Shown here: piece by piece, positions 1 through 7,740 of the stretch
Layout: each line of letters starts with the position of its first letter
How positions within the stretch are numbered: position 1 is the stretch's first letter
NCBI GenBank assembly: GCA_963722665.1
Contig: CAVRNW010000016.1
Location: 1-17,146, forward strand
DNA length: 17,146 nucleotides
Source: Site-B1 sp963722665
Lineage (GTDB): Bacteria; Bacteroidota; Bacteroidia; Flavobacteriales; Flavobacteriaceae
Reading direction: 5' to 3'
Translations under genes and position numbers: made by a program
Notes under the pieces: model-generated
The model's database searches: none
What the model was told of the DNA's origin: nothing
Seen by the model: only the letters and a program-made list of their open reading frames with translations

Positions 1-927
1 AGTTTAGTTTTAAAAATGGAAAAAATAATAACCAAACTTATTACGGTTAGAAATAATACAAATTCTATATTTTTAGCTATAAGAATATTTTTCCATTCGT
101 TTTTTAATATAATGCCCTAAAATAAAGACCCATGGTAATCCAATAAAAGGAACAGTAACTATATAGAACCAAAATGGTTTCGCTCTGTTATATGATTCAG
201 AAGCTATTCTGTTAACAATTTGATCCTTAAAGAAATAGTCCCAGAGCTTTACATTTTCAGTAACCACAAGAATGTACCAAGCAGATGCGACAACAAGAAA
301 TACTAGGATTCCGAGAATATGATGAATCTTTATTTTGATGGTTTCTTTATTTACCAGCCTATAGATTAAGATAAATATGAGTGGGAAAAGAAGTGAAACC
401 GGTCCTTTTATTTCAAAACTAATTCCCAAGCATATATAAAATAAGTACAGAAATAATGGTTTATGACTTTTGATTTTCCAGTTTAACCATGAATAGATAG
501 CTGCTAAAATAAATGTGTTCAAATAAGCATCAGTTGTTAAATTTCTTGAAGAAATTAATACGATGGGTAATGAAAAATAGATCAAGGAAGCAGTTAAAGC
601 AATGTCTTTATTCTTGAACAGAACAATAGAAATTTTATAAATAAGAAACAGCTGTATTATTAAGGCTAATTGCAAGAAAAAACGAGCACCAAATTCATTG
701 ATACCAAAAATTTTATAGCCTAAAGCAGTAATTTGATAGGTAATAGGTGGTTTATGATAATGGTGGATTCCTAAAAGTTTAGGATGAATGTAATCTCCAT
801 TTTCAACCATTTCTTTGCTTATTTCGGCATATCTGGCTTCACTGGTTTCCATTATTCCCCATTTCCCCAGATTAAAGTTTAGGAGTATAAATGCTGTGGA
901 GAGTAATAAAACTAGTTTATAATTCAT
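1..927 (-). CDS. ArnT/PMT-family membrane glycosyltransferase, frameshifted and cut by the window edge
   Basis: Start is ATG at 927. The first 284 residues are strongly hydrophobic with several membrane spans. They carry the family's first-loop signature ETSEARYAEI (residues 27-36) followed by HKPPITY (58-64), as in ArnT and related lipid-linked-sugar transferases that move a sugar from a polyprenyl-phosphate donor on the outer face of the inner membrane. The frame stops at 73-75, far short of the usual ~500 or more residues. In the neighbouring minus-strand frame the sequence continues without a stop to base 1, reading NIEFVLFLTVISL and then FSIFKTK, which resembles the family's FSxxKTKLPHY segment. 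The gene is therefore broken by one extra base, probably in the T-run near 100-105 or 86-90, and continues beyond the window. The acceptor (lipid A, protein or glycan) cannot be told. It is divergent from the epimerase at 1078, which also acts on sugars. Confidence 0.8.
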
Positions 928-996
928 TCAAAAAAATACTATGGTCTATGTTATCGATAATGATAATTTGTCAATCGGAATCCAATTAATACTGAG

Positions 997-1024
997 CAAA
1001 AATATTCTTTTTTATCTAATTCAA
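997..1024 (-). promoter_or_regulatory. Bacteroidota-type promoter for the glycosyltransferase
   Basis: On the minus strand, TTG (1022-1024), a 17-base spacer and TATTTTTG (997-1004) match the phylum's TTG-N17-23-TAnnTTTG consensus. Transcription would begin near 990, about 60 bases before the ATG at 927. No equally good promoter is seen for the divergent epimerase. Confidence 0.5.
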
Positions 1025-1077
1025 TGGTGTCTTAATTACTATAAAAATTGTTAATTTGTTTAATAATTTAAGTTTAA

Positions 1078-2019
1078 ATGAAAATACTTGTTACAGGAGC
1101 GGTTGGTTTTATTGGTTCTCATACTTCAGAGAGATTGAAAAGCCTCGGTCATGAAGTATTTGGAGTAGATAATTTTTCCCCGTATTATAGTAAAAAACTA
1201 AAGAAGTTGAACGAAAAGGCCTTAATTGAAAAAGGTGTTGAAATAATTGAATACGATCTAAGGCAACCCAATTTGGCTAAAGTTCTGCCGAAGGACATTA
1301 ACTACATTTTTCATTATGCAGCTCAACCTGGAATATCAAGTACTTCAACTTTTGAAGACTATTTTGAAAATAATATAATAGCCACAAAGAATCTTATTGA
1401 TTACGCTTTAGGCCTGCCAGATTTAAAATTATTTGTAAATATTGGAACCTCTTCAATTTATGGACTAGAGGCAACTTATCCAGAAGATATAGCACCAAAA
1501 CCGGCATCTTATTATGGTGTGACAAAGTTGGCTGCAGAGCAACTGGTATTGCAAAAAAGTCGTGAAAAACAAATGAAATCTTGTTCGTTGAGGCTGTATT
1601 CGGTAATAGGTCCGCGTGAACGTCCCGAAAAAATGTATACAAAACTAATTGACCTGGGATTAAAAGGGGAAGCATTCCCTCTTTTTGAAGGTAGCAACAA
1701 ACATTTACGAAGTTTTACTGATGTAGATGATATAGTTGATGGAGTAGTAAGTGTAATAGGCAAGGAGGAAGTTGTTAATGGAGAAGTCATCAATTTGGGG
1801 ACAGAAGTAGAACATACAACTAAGGAAGGAATTGAAGCTGTTGAAAAAGTTCTTGGTAAAAAGATTAAAATGAATGTTATACCCAAACGGGCAGGTGACC
1901 AATTAAGGACAAAAGCTAACATTGATAAAGCAGGAAAGTTACTAAATTATAATCCTCAGACAACTCTCTTGGAAGCTGTTGAAAAGCAGGTTAAATGGTA
2001 TAAGGAGAACTTCCTATAG
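1078..2019 (+). CDS. NAD-dependent NDP-sugar epimerase/dehydratase (extended SDR)
   Basis: A 313-residue extended short-chain dehydrogenase/reductase. The Rossmann glycine motif GAVGFIG is at residues 7-13, the acidic residue ending beta-2 that holds the NAD ribose is D31, a YAA segment (80-82) follows the fourth strand, and the catalytic pair is Y146xxxK150 with the preceding SS (125-126). The segment VDNFSPYYSKKLKK resembles UDP-glucuronate/UDP-glucose 4-epimerases, so a cytoplasmic C4 epimerisation of a UDP-sugar is the best guess; the substrate cannot be fixed from sequence. Length is typical and the gene appears intact. The ATG at 1078 begins right at the glycine-rich fold, so no earlier start is likely. 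It stands alone on the plus strand, divergent from the glycosyltransferase, and its stop codon overlaps the convergent meaB stop. Confidence 0.88.
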   Translation: MKILVTGAVGFIGSHTSERLKSLGHEVFGVDNFSPYYSKKLKKLNEKALIEKGVEIIEYDLRQPNLAKVLPKDINYIFHYAAQPGISSTSTFEDYFENNIIATKNLIDYALGLPDLKLFVNIGTSSIYGLEATYPEDIAPKPASYYGVTKLAAEQLVLQKSREKQMKSCSLRLYSVIGPRERPEKMYTKLIDLGLKGEAFPLFEGSNKHLRSFTDVDDIVDGVVSVIGKEEVVNGEVINLGTEVEHTTKEGIEAVEKVLGKKIKMNVIPKRAGDQLRTKANIDKAGKLLNYNPQTTLLEAVEKQVKWYKENFL

Positions 2020-3101
2020 ATCTTTTTTTAACTGAATTAAATGATCTGCTGCTGCAAACGGGGTAGTTCTGTTAGTTTGAATTAAATCCAGTTGTTTTTT
2101 TAATTCAATTTTGATTTTTGGATCATTAAAAAATTCATTCTTTAGCTGTTCCTCAATAGTTTGGAGCAACCAAAATTTATTTTGATTTTGACGTTTTTTC
2201 TGAAAAAAATTATTTTTTTTCGTCAGGTCTATGTACTCCAAATCATACTCCAGATCTCATCAATTCCGGTCTTTTTTATTGCACTGCAAAGCATTACTTT
2301 AGGCTTCCATTCCGATTCTTTATCAGGGTATAAGTGAAGTGCTCTGTTAAACTCTAATTTAGCTAAATTCGCTCGTTTAAGATTATCACCATCAGCTTTA
2401 TTAATGGCTATTGCATCGGCCATTTCAATAATACCCCGTTTGATTCCCTGTAATTCATCTCCCGCACCAGCCAATTTTAAAAGTAAAAAAAAGTCCACCA
2501 TACTATGGACGGCAGTTTCACTTTGACCAACACCAACAGTTTCAATTATAATTGTATCAAAACCGGCAGCTTCGCAAAGAATTATGGTTTCACGAGTTTT
2601 TCTTGCAACACCGCCAAGTGATTCCCCTGATGGAGAAGGCCGAATGAATGCATTTTTTTCTTTAACCAGATCTTCCATTCTGGTTTTGTCTCCAAGAATA
2701 CTTCCCTTGCTAATCCCACTACTCGGATCAACAGCAAGAACTGCTACTTTTTTCCCATTGTCTGTTAATAGTTTTCCAAATGATTCAATAAAAGTGCTTT
2801 TACCAACTCCGGGAACGCCTGTAATTCCTATTCGAATCGATTTATTAGCATGCGGCAAACATTTTTTTATAACTTGATTTGCCTTTTCCATATGATCCGG
2901 ATTCTTACTTTCTACTAAAGTAATGGCTCGGCTCAACGCTGTAATATCTCCGGCTAGAATTGCATGGACTAATTCATCAGCTGAAGGCTGAACTTTTCTT
3001 TTTTTCTGAATATTTGATATGGAAGACTTGTTAGTTTTTTCAGGATCTTCAACTCCATCAACATTTTGCAGTGTGGTTTTGTATGTTTTGTGTTTAGCCA
3101 A
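2014..3101 (-). CDS. meaB: MeaB-type G-protein chaperone of methylmalonyl-CoA mutase, frameshifted near 2239
   Basis: P-loop GTPase of the MeaB/ArgK family, which guards and reloads the AdoCbl cofactor of methylmalonyl-CoA mutase. Walker A GVPGVGKST is at residues 95-103, DPSS at 125-128, ETVGVGQSE at 187-195 and the guanine-specificity NKAD at 234-237. The main frame ends after IDEIWSMIWST. The C-terminal dimerisation arm of the family (a KKRQNQ segment, then helices ending AADHLI) lies directly downstream in another frame (2014-2241). Restoring one G at the CC of 2238-2239 gives a continuous ~362-residue protein, the normal fold plus an N-terminal extension of about 40 residues. The likely start is TTG at 3101: no in-frame ATG lies between the in-frame stop at 3141 and residue 71. 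It lies 39 bases behind the four-span membrane protein gene. The adenosyltransferase at 7741 supplies its cofactor. Confidence 0.88.
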
Positions 3102-3114
3102 TCTAATAAATGAA

Positions 3115-3130
3115 TTAGTTACTAAAAGTA
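3115..3130 (-). promoter_or_regulatory. Promoter/operator copy 1 (TACTTTTAGTAACTAA) upstream of meaB
   Basis: The minus strand reads TACTTTTAGTAACTAA 13 bases upstream of the meaB start. It fuses a near-consensus -7 box (TAnnTTTA) to the interrupted palindrome TTAGT-A-ACTAA. The same arrangement recurs at 3562-3577 in front of the next gene. I infer a shared operator or promoter element; no -33 TTG is visible at the right distance. Confidence 0.35.
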
Positions 3131-3140
3131 ATAAATTCCT

Positions 3141-3545
3141 TTATTTACTTATGAATTTTGATTGAACTATATTTTTTGCAATGAAAAAGGCCATAATTAC
3201 ACCTAATAGATCAAGAATAATGAACCAAATTGGTGAAGGGATCATAACTAAGTTTGTTATGGTTGCCAGAATCATTAATCCACCTACAATATATGATGGG
3301 ATTAAGGATTTTTTAGAGATGAAACCAGCCAGGATCATTCCGGAAAAAGTTCCAATTGCATGGGCAAGTATTACAAAAATCATGCTTCCCTTTGGTATCA
3401 GATCTATATTTTGCTTTAAGGATTCTGCATCCATAGGATTAATGGTGTCAGGCAATGGGAAGAATTTCCACCCTATTTGTTCTATTAAGTAAACAATTAA
3501 GCTTGCAGCTATAAAACCTGCAATGGTTGCTAATACGTTTTTCAT
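3141..3545 (-). CDS. Four-span integral membrane protein of unknown function
   Basis: A 134-residue protein made almost wholly of four hydrophobic segments (about residues 5-24, 53-76, 85-103 and 106-127). The loop after the first span contains FFPLPDTINP and a charged stretch, and the C-terminus ends in lysine-rich NIVQSKFISK. There is no signal peptide cleavage site or catalytic motif that I recognise. Similar small four-span proteins are common in Bacteroidota and are usually annotated as hypothetical. ATG at 3543-3545 starts at the first span. It is transcribed toward meaB with a 39-base gap, and both genes carry the same promoter/operator motif, which suggests a shared regulator rather than a simple operon. 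Confidence 0.75.
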   Translation of the reverse strand: MKNVLATIAGFIAASLIVYLIEQIGWKFFPLPDTINPMDAESLKQNIDLIPKGSMIFVILAHAIGTFSGMILAGFISKKSLIPSYIVGGLMILATITNLVMIPSPIWFIILDLLGVIMAFFIAKNIVQSKFISK

Positions 3546-3561
3546 GATATTAAGTAATTAG

Positions 3562-3577
3562 TTAGTTACTAAATATA
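3562..3577 (-). promoter_or_regulatory. Promoter/operator copy 2 (TATATTTAGTAACTAA) upstream of the membrane protein
   Basis: The minus strand reads TATATTTAGTAACTAA, ending 16 bases upstream of the ATG at 3545. It matches the meaB copy at 14 of 16 positions, the two differences falling in the non-conserved nn positions of TAnnTTT. A partly repeated ACTAA follows (ACTAACTAATT), giving a possible second half-site. Confidence 0.35.
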
Positions 3578-3676
3578 ATAAAATATTTGTCATTCCACCG
3601 AAGGTAGAAATCCATTTTGAGGTTTGAGTTTATTACTTATCAACTTTCGAGCACGTTTCAATTGCAGATCAACGAA

Positions 3677-3706
3677 GCCTGTCTTGAGCCTGTTGAAAGA
3701 CTCAGT
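3677..3706. repeat. Possible degenerate copy of a dispersed intergenic repeat
   Basis: The segment GTCTTGAGCCTGTTGAAAGAC (3681-3701; GTCTT and AAGAC arms) resembles the CCTGAGCCTGTCGAAGG-type short palindromic repeats I recall as scattered between Bacteroidota genes. It is GC-richer than its surroundings. Only one copy is in the window, so repetition is not shown here. Confidence 0.3.
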
Positions 3707-3750
3707 GTAACATATTCAATGGGAGAAATTTAGTAAGAATATGTATTGAT

Positions 3751-3781
3751 AAAAAAAACCTGAAGTGTTAACTTCAGGTTT
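3751..3781 (-). terminator. Intrinsic terminator of secA
   Basis: An 11-bp perfect stem (AAACCTGAAGT, 3756-3766, with ACTTCAGGTTT, 3771-3781) encloses a four-base loop. Read on the minus strand it is followed by an eight-U run (3751-3758). It lies about 60 bases past the secA stop. Confidence 0.88.
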
Positions 3782-3839
3782 GTAATCTATAATTTATGAG
3801 ATACCTTCTCGATAAGCATCAAGATGCAAAGGCATTCGG

Positions 3840-6800
3840 TTATTCATCAATTAGAACCCAATCACCCTTGTTAATTAGAGGTTCCGCTTGTTTATACTTC
3901 AATGTTCTATTTTCACCACTCATCACATGCTTTATGGTTACACGGTCATTTCTTCCAATTTTCGGTCTATCACGCACTATAGTTTCAATTACTTGCTGTT
4001 GTCTTTGAGTGTTTCCTGCAGCTCTACTTTGAGAAGAGCGCTCATCCATATTTGGAATTTCTTCTTTTTTAGTTTCTAATTTCTCTCTTTTTCTAGCTCT
4101 TGCTTCCTTAATTGTATCCTGAGTTTCCTGAGGTAACTCACCTTTGAATAAGAATGAGATCACATCTTTATTTACTTCTTCAATAATACTTTTAAATAAT
4201 TCAAAAGCCTCGAATTTATAGATCAACAGTGGATCTTTTTGTTCGTGAACTGCTAGTTGTACTGATTGTTTTAGTTCATCCATCTTACGTAAATGGGTTT
4301 TCCAAGCATCATCAAGAATTGCCAGAGTGATGTTCTTTTCAAAATCTGTTATTAACTGCTTACCTTTAGATTCATAGGCCTTTTCAAGGTCAGTTATTAC
4401 TTGAAGTGTTTTTACACCATCTGTAAATGGCACTACTATACGTTTGTATTGATTACCTTGTTTTTCATAAACATTTTTAACAACAGGATAAGCTAACTCG
4501 GCATTGCGTTCCATTTTTTCAACATAATGGTCAAAAGCTGCATGATAGATCTTTCCTGCAATTTCCTGAACTGTAAGTTTAGAAAATTCATTTACTGAAA
4601 TGGGTGAGCTCATTGAGAAGTATCGAATCAATTCAAATTCGAAATTCTTAAAGTCGTTTGCGTCTTTATTCCTTTCAACTATTATTTCAGAAGTGTCATA
4701 GATCATATTTGCGATGTCTACCCTTAATCGCTCTCCAAATAATGCATGGTAGCGACGTTTATAAACCACTTCTCTTTGTGCGTTCATAACATCATCATAT
4801 TCCAATAATCTTTTACGAACACCATAGTTGTTTTCTTCAACTTTTTTCTGAGCACGTTCTATTGATTTTGAGATCATGGAATGTTGTATGACTTCGCCTT
4901 CCTTTAATCCCATTCTATCCATCATTTTAGCAATTCGTTCACTTCCAAACAATCGCATTAAGTTATCTTCAAGTGATACATAGAACTGTGAACTTCCCGG
5001 ATCTCCTTGTCGACCGGCACGACCTCGTAATTGCCTGTCCACACGTCTTGAATCATGACGCTCAGTACCAACAATGGCCAATCCACCTGCTTCTTTTACT
5101 TTATCAGATAATTTAATATCAGTACCACGACCTGCCATGTTGGTAGCAATAGTCACCTGACCGGATTGACCGGCTTCGGCAACAATATCTGCTTCTTTTT
5201 TATGCAGTTTTGCATTTAATACATTATGGGGAACTTTTCTTATGCTAAGCATTTTACTTAACAGTTCACTTATCTCTACTGATGTCGTACCAATAAGAAT
5301 TGGTCGCCCTGCCTGTGATAGTTTAGTAACCTCATCTATTACAGCGTTATATTTTTCACGTTTTGTTTTGTAAACAAGGTCCTCTCGGTCATCTCTGGCG
5401 ACAGGTCTGTTAGTTGGTATTTCAACGACATCCAACTTATAAATTTCCCAAAATTCACCAGCTTCTGTTACTGCTGTACCAGTCATTCCGGAAAGTTTGC
5501 GATACATACGGAAATAGTTTTGAAGAGTAATTGTTGCATAAGTTTGAGTAGCATCTTCAATTTTTACATTTTCTTTTGCTTCAATTGCCTGATGCAAACC
5601 ATCACTATAACGTCGGCCATCCATGATACGACCAGTTTGCTCATCAACGATCATGACTTTATTCTCAATAACAACGTATTGAATATCTTTTTCAAAAAGG
5701 GCATAAGCCTTTAAAAGTTGATTTAATGTATGAATTCGTTCAGATTTTACTCCAAAGTCTTTAAATAATTCTTCCTTAAGTTCAGCTTCTTTTTCCAAGG
5801 GTAGATCCTGAGCTTCAATTTTGCCAATTTCAATCCCAATTTCCGGCATTACAAAAAAGTCCGGATCGTCTTTACCGGATAGATATTCAACTCCTTTATC
5901 TGATAATTCAATTTGATTATTCTTTTCATCGATAACATAGTATAGCTCCGCATCAACTTTCGGCATTTCCCTGTTGTTATCCTGCATATAAAAGTTTTCT
6001 GTTTTTTGGAGTAATTGCTTGACTCCTTCTTCACTTAAAAACTTAATTAATGCCTTGTTTTTTGGAATTCCTCTGAAAACCCTTAATAATTGAAAACCTC
6101 CTTCTTTTTCATCACCTTCTGCAATAAGTTTTTTAGCTTCTGCCAAAACTCCGGTTAGATATTTGCGCTGCACATTGACTATATCATCGACTTTTGGTTT
6201 CAGTTCGTTGAATTCATGTCTGTCACCTTCAGGAATTTGACCTGAGATTATTAAAGGTGTTCTCGCATCATCTACCAGAACTGAATCCACTTCATCCACA
6301 ATTGCATAATGATGAGGTTTCTGCACAAGATCGTCGATAGAGTTGGCCATATTATCCCTTAAATAATCAAAACCAAACTCATTATTGGTTCCATATGTAA
6401 TATCTGCATTATAGGCTTTTTTACGAGCGGCAGAATTAGGTTGGTGATAGTCAATACAATCCACAGTTAATCCATGAAATTCAAAAATTGGAGCCATCCA
6501 TGCACTATCACGTTTTGCAAGATAATCGTTAACTGTTACCAGGTGAACACCTTCTCCTGACAGAGCATTTAAATACATGGGAAGTGTTGCCACTAATGTT
6601 TTTCCTTCACCCGTTTGCATTTCCGCTATTTTTCCCTGATGCAAGGCAGCACCACCTATCAATTGAACATCATAGGGTATCATATCCCATACTATAGGTT
6701 TTCCAGCGGCATCCCAGGAATTTGACCATATGGCATGGTCATTATCTAAGGTAACATATTCTTTAGTGCCTGATAGTTCTCTATCAAATGTGCTTGCTTT

Positions 6801-7193
6801 TACCTTTATAGTTGCATTTTCTTTAAAACGTTTTGTTGTTTCCTTTACAACTGCAAAGGCTTCGGCCATTATTTCGTTAAGTGTGTCTTCAGTTACTTTA
6901 TATGACTGATCCTTAATTTTATCAATTTCATTATAGATATCTTCTCTTTTATCTATATCTTCAGTAGATTCTGCCTCTTGAAGGAATTCAGTAATACTGT
7001 CCTGATATTCTTTTCTTGCATCTTCGATTCTTTGTTTAAATTCTGTTGTTTTCGCTCTTAATTCATCATGTGATAAGGCTTCAAACGCAGTTTCGAATGC
7101 TTTTACTTGGTTTATTATTGGTGAAAGGGCTTTGACATCTTGTTTAGATTTGTCGCCCACAAACACTTTTAATACTGAATTTAAAAAACTCAT
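3840..7193 (-). CDS. secA: Protein translocase ATPase SecA
   Basis: The full-length 1,117-residue motor that drives preproteins through SecYEG at the cytoplasmic membrane. Nucleotide-binding fold 1 has MQTGEGKT (Walker A, 192-199) and VDEVDSVLVDDARTPLIISG (Walker B and following). The second motor domain has ATNMAGRGTDIKL, followed by a QLRGRAGRQGDPG segment. Helical scaffold/wing regions follow. The C-terminus is the Bacteroidota form ending KGDWVLIDE rather than the zinc-binding CxC-CH tail of Proteobacteria. Length is normal for the phylum; the proteobacterial protein is about 900 residues and lacks the inserts. No frame disruption is seen across 3.3 kb. The ATG at 7193 gives the expected MSFLNSVLKVFVGDKSKQD start. 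It is monocistronic: promoter near 7270, 70-base leader with a hairpin, and a strong terminator downstream. Confidence 0.98.
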   Translation of the reverse strand: MSFLNSVLKVFVGDKSKQDVKALSPIINQVKAFETAFEALSHDELRAKTTEFKQRIEDARKEYQDSITEFLQEAESTEDIDKREDIYNEIDKIKDQSYKVTEDTLNEIMAEAFAVVKETTKRFKENATIKVKASTFDRELSGTKEYVTLDNDHAIWSNSWDAAGKPIVWDMIPYDVQLIGGAALHQGKIAEMQTGEGKTLVATLPMYLNALSGEGVHLVTVNDYLAKRDSAWMAPIFEFHGLTVDCIDYHQPNSAARKKAYNADITYGTNNEFGFDYLRDNMANSIDDLVQKPHHYAIVDEVDSVLVDDARTPLIISGQIPEGDRHEFNELKPKVDDIVNVQRKYLTGVLAEAKKLIAEGDEKEGGFQLLRVFRGIPKNKALIKFLSEEGVKQLLQKTENFYMQDNNREMPKVDAELYYVIDEKNNQIELSDKGVEYLSGKDDPDFFVMPEIGIEIGKIEAQDLPLEKEAELKEELFKDFGVKSERIHTLNQLLKAYALFEKDIQYVVIENKVMIVDEQTGRIMDGRRYSDGLHQAIEAKENVKIEDATQTYATITLQNYFRMYRKLSGMTGTAVTEAGEFWEIYKLDVVEIPTNRPVARDDREDLVYKTKREKYNAVIDEVTKLSQAGRPILIGTTSVEISELLSKMLSIRKVPHNVLNAKLHKKEADIVAEAGQSGQVTIATNMAGRGTDIKLSDKVKEAGGLAIVGTERHDSRRVDRQLRGRAGRQGDPGSSQFYVSLEDNLMRLFGSERIAKMMDRMGLKEGEVIQHSMISKSIERAQKKVEENNYGVRKRLLEYDDVMNAQREVVYKRRYHALFGERLRVDIANMIYDTSEIIVERNKDANDFKNFEFELIRYFSMSSPISVNEFSKLTVQEIAGKIYHAAFDHYVEKMERNAELAYPVVKNVYEKQGNQYKRIVVPFTDGVKTLQVITDLEKAYESKGKQLITDFEKNITLAILDDAWKTHLRKMDELKQSVQLAVHEQKDPLLIYKFEAFELFKSIIEEVNKDVISFLFKGELPQETQDTIKEARARKREKLETKKEEIPNMDERSSQSRAAGNTQRQQQVIETIVRDRPKIGRNDRVTIKHVMSGENRTLKYKQAEPLINKGDWVLIDE

Positions 7194-7215
7194 GTGTTTT
7201 TAATTTTATGTTTAA

Positions 7216-7233
7216 AATCAGTTTAGACTGATT
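7216..7233 (-). promoter_or_regulatory. Hairpin in the secA 5' leader
   Basis: A perfect 7-bp inverted repeat, AATCAGT-(4)-ACTGATT, lies 23-40 bases upstream of the secA ATG and inside the predicted leader. It lacks a U-run in the minus direction, so it is not a terminator. It could be an operator or a translational control hairpin; nothing in the sequence decides. Confidence 0.3.
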
Positions 7234-7269
7234 GATTTTATTATGCTATGTTTTGCTTTTAAAGTGATT

Positions 7270-7277
7270 CAAAGATA
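7270..7277 (-). promoter_or_regulatory. -7 box of the secA promoter
   Basis: The minus strand reads TATCTTTG, a perfect TAnnTTTG box. A weak TTC stands at the -33 position with a 20-base spacer (7298-7300). Transcription would start near 7263, about 70 bases before the secA ATG. Confidence 0.5.
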
Positions 7278-7312
7278 CATTTTGTGATGTGGTAATTGAA
7301 ATAAAAGCATAT

Positions 7313-7339
7313 AAAAAAAGTCTCAAACATGAGACTTTT
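7313..7339 (-). terminator. Intrinsic terminator of the DUF2795 gene
   Basis: A 10-bp stem (7316-7325 with 7330-7339, core GTCTCA/TGAGAC) around loop AACA, followed on the minus strand by a seven-U run (7313-7319). It begins 19 bases past the stop codon at 7359 and separates this gene from secA. Confidence 0.85.
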
Positions 7340-7358
7340 AACTTAATTTTAATACTAA

Positions 7359-7580
7359 TTAATATTCGTCCTCATTCCAGAGGTAGTCTTCATCGGTTGG
7401 ATAATCTGACCAGATCTCTTCAATAGAATCGTAAGAATCTCCTTCATCCTCAATTGCTTGTAAGTTTTCAACAACTTCTAGAGGAGCTCCAGTCCTAATT
7501 GCATAGTCTATTAATTCATCTTTTGTTGCCGGCCAGGGTGCATCACTTAAATATGATGCTAGTTCTAATGTCCAATACAT
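7359..7580 (-). CDS. DUF2795-domain small acidic protein
   Basis: A 73-residue, very acidic soluble protein beginning MYWTLELASYL and containing DAPWPATKDELIDYAIRTGA, the conserved core of the DUF2795 family. The tail is rich in Asp, Glu and Tyr (ends DEDYLWNEDEY). The family is small and widespread in Bacteroidota; its function is unknown to me. The high conservation of the core suggests a housekeeping or regulatory role by protein contact. It has its own near-ideal promoter at 7603-7632 and its own terminator, so it is a stand-alone transcription unit between the cobalamin gene and secA. Confidence 0.88.
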   Translation of the reverse strand: MYWTLELASYLSDAPWPATKDELIDYAIRTGAPLEVVENLQAIEDEGDSYDSIEEIWSDYPTDEDYLWNEDEY

Positions 7581-7602
7581 TTATAATTCATTTAATTTTT
7601 TG

Positions 7603-7632
7603 CAAAAATAATTTTTTAGTTTGTATAAGCAA
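7603..7632 (-). promoter_or_regulatory. Near-ideal Bacteroidota promoter of the DUF2795 gene
   Basis: On the minus strand TTG (7630-7632), exactly 19 bases of spacer and TATTTTTG (7603-7610) match the phylum consensus at every fixed position. Transcription would begin near 7596, giving a leader of roughly 16 bases before the ATG at 7580. The best promoter in the window. Confidence 0.75.
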
Positions 7633-7674
7633 GAAAAAATTGAATTATTTAAATTAATAATTTTAAGAACGTAT

Positions 7675-7701
7675 AAGTTTCAAGGAAACTTGCCTAGGCA
7701 A
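7675..7701. repeat. Two adjacent palindromes downstream of the adenosyltransferase gene
   Basis: AAGTTTC-AAG-GAAACTT (7675-7691) is followed, with a two-base overlap, by the perfect 12-bp palindrome TTGCCTAGGCAA (7690-7701). They lie 40-66 bases past the stop at 7741 and upstream of the DUF2795 promoter. They may act as a U-less terminator, a transcript 3' stabiliser, or an operator. Confidence 0.4.
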
Positions 7702-7740
7702 ATATATTTTGCGTTGTTAATAATATAGATTCAGTTTAAT

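Larger units (their letters stand above)
3546..3839. other. Intergenic region between secA and the membrane protein gene
   Basis: This ~290-base gap holds operator copy 2 near 3570, a degenerate repeat-like segment at 3677-3706 and the secA terminator at 3751-3781. No convincing gene is seen in it. Confidence 0.6.

Noticed and set aside
1394..1922. Antisense open frames within the epimerase gene
   Set aside because: Compositionally odd translations with no motifs, lying opposite a clear, complete SDR gene; treated as shadows of its codon pattern. The same applies to antisense frames opposite meaB, secA, ABC-F, the kinase and the dehydrogenase.
2014..2241. A separate hypothetical 75-residue gene
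   Set aside because: The sequence is the C-terminal arm of MeaB displaced by a one-base indel, not an independent gene.
3751..3781. Regulatory hairpin or mobile-element end near the secA 3' side
   Set aside because: The long stem followed by eight U on the minus strand just past the secA stop is fully explained as an intrinsic terminator.
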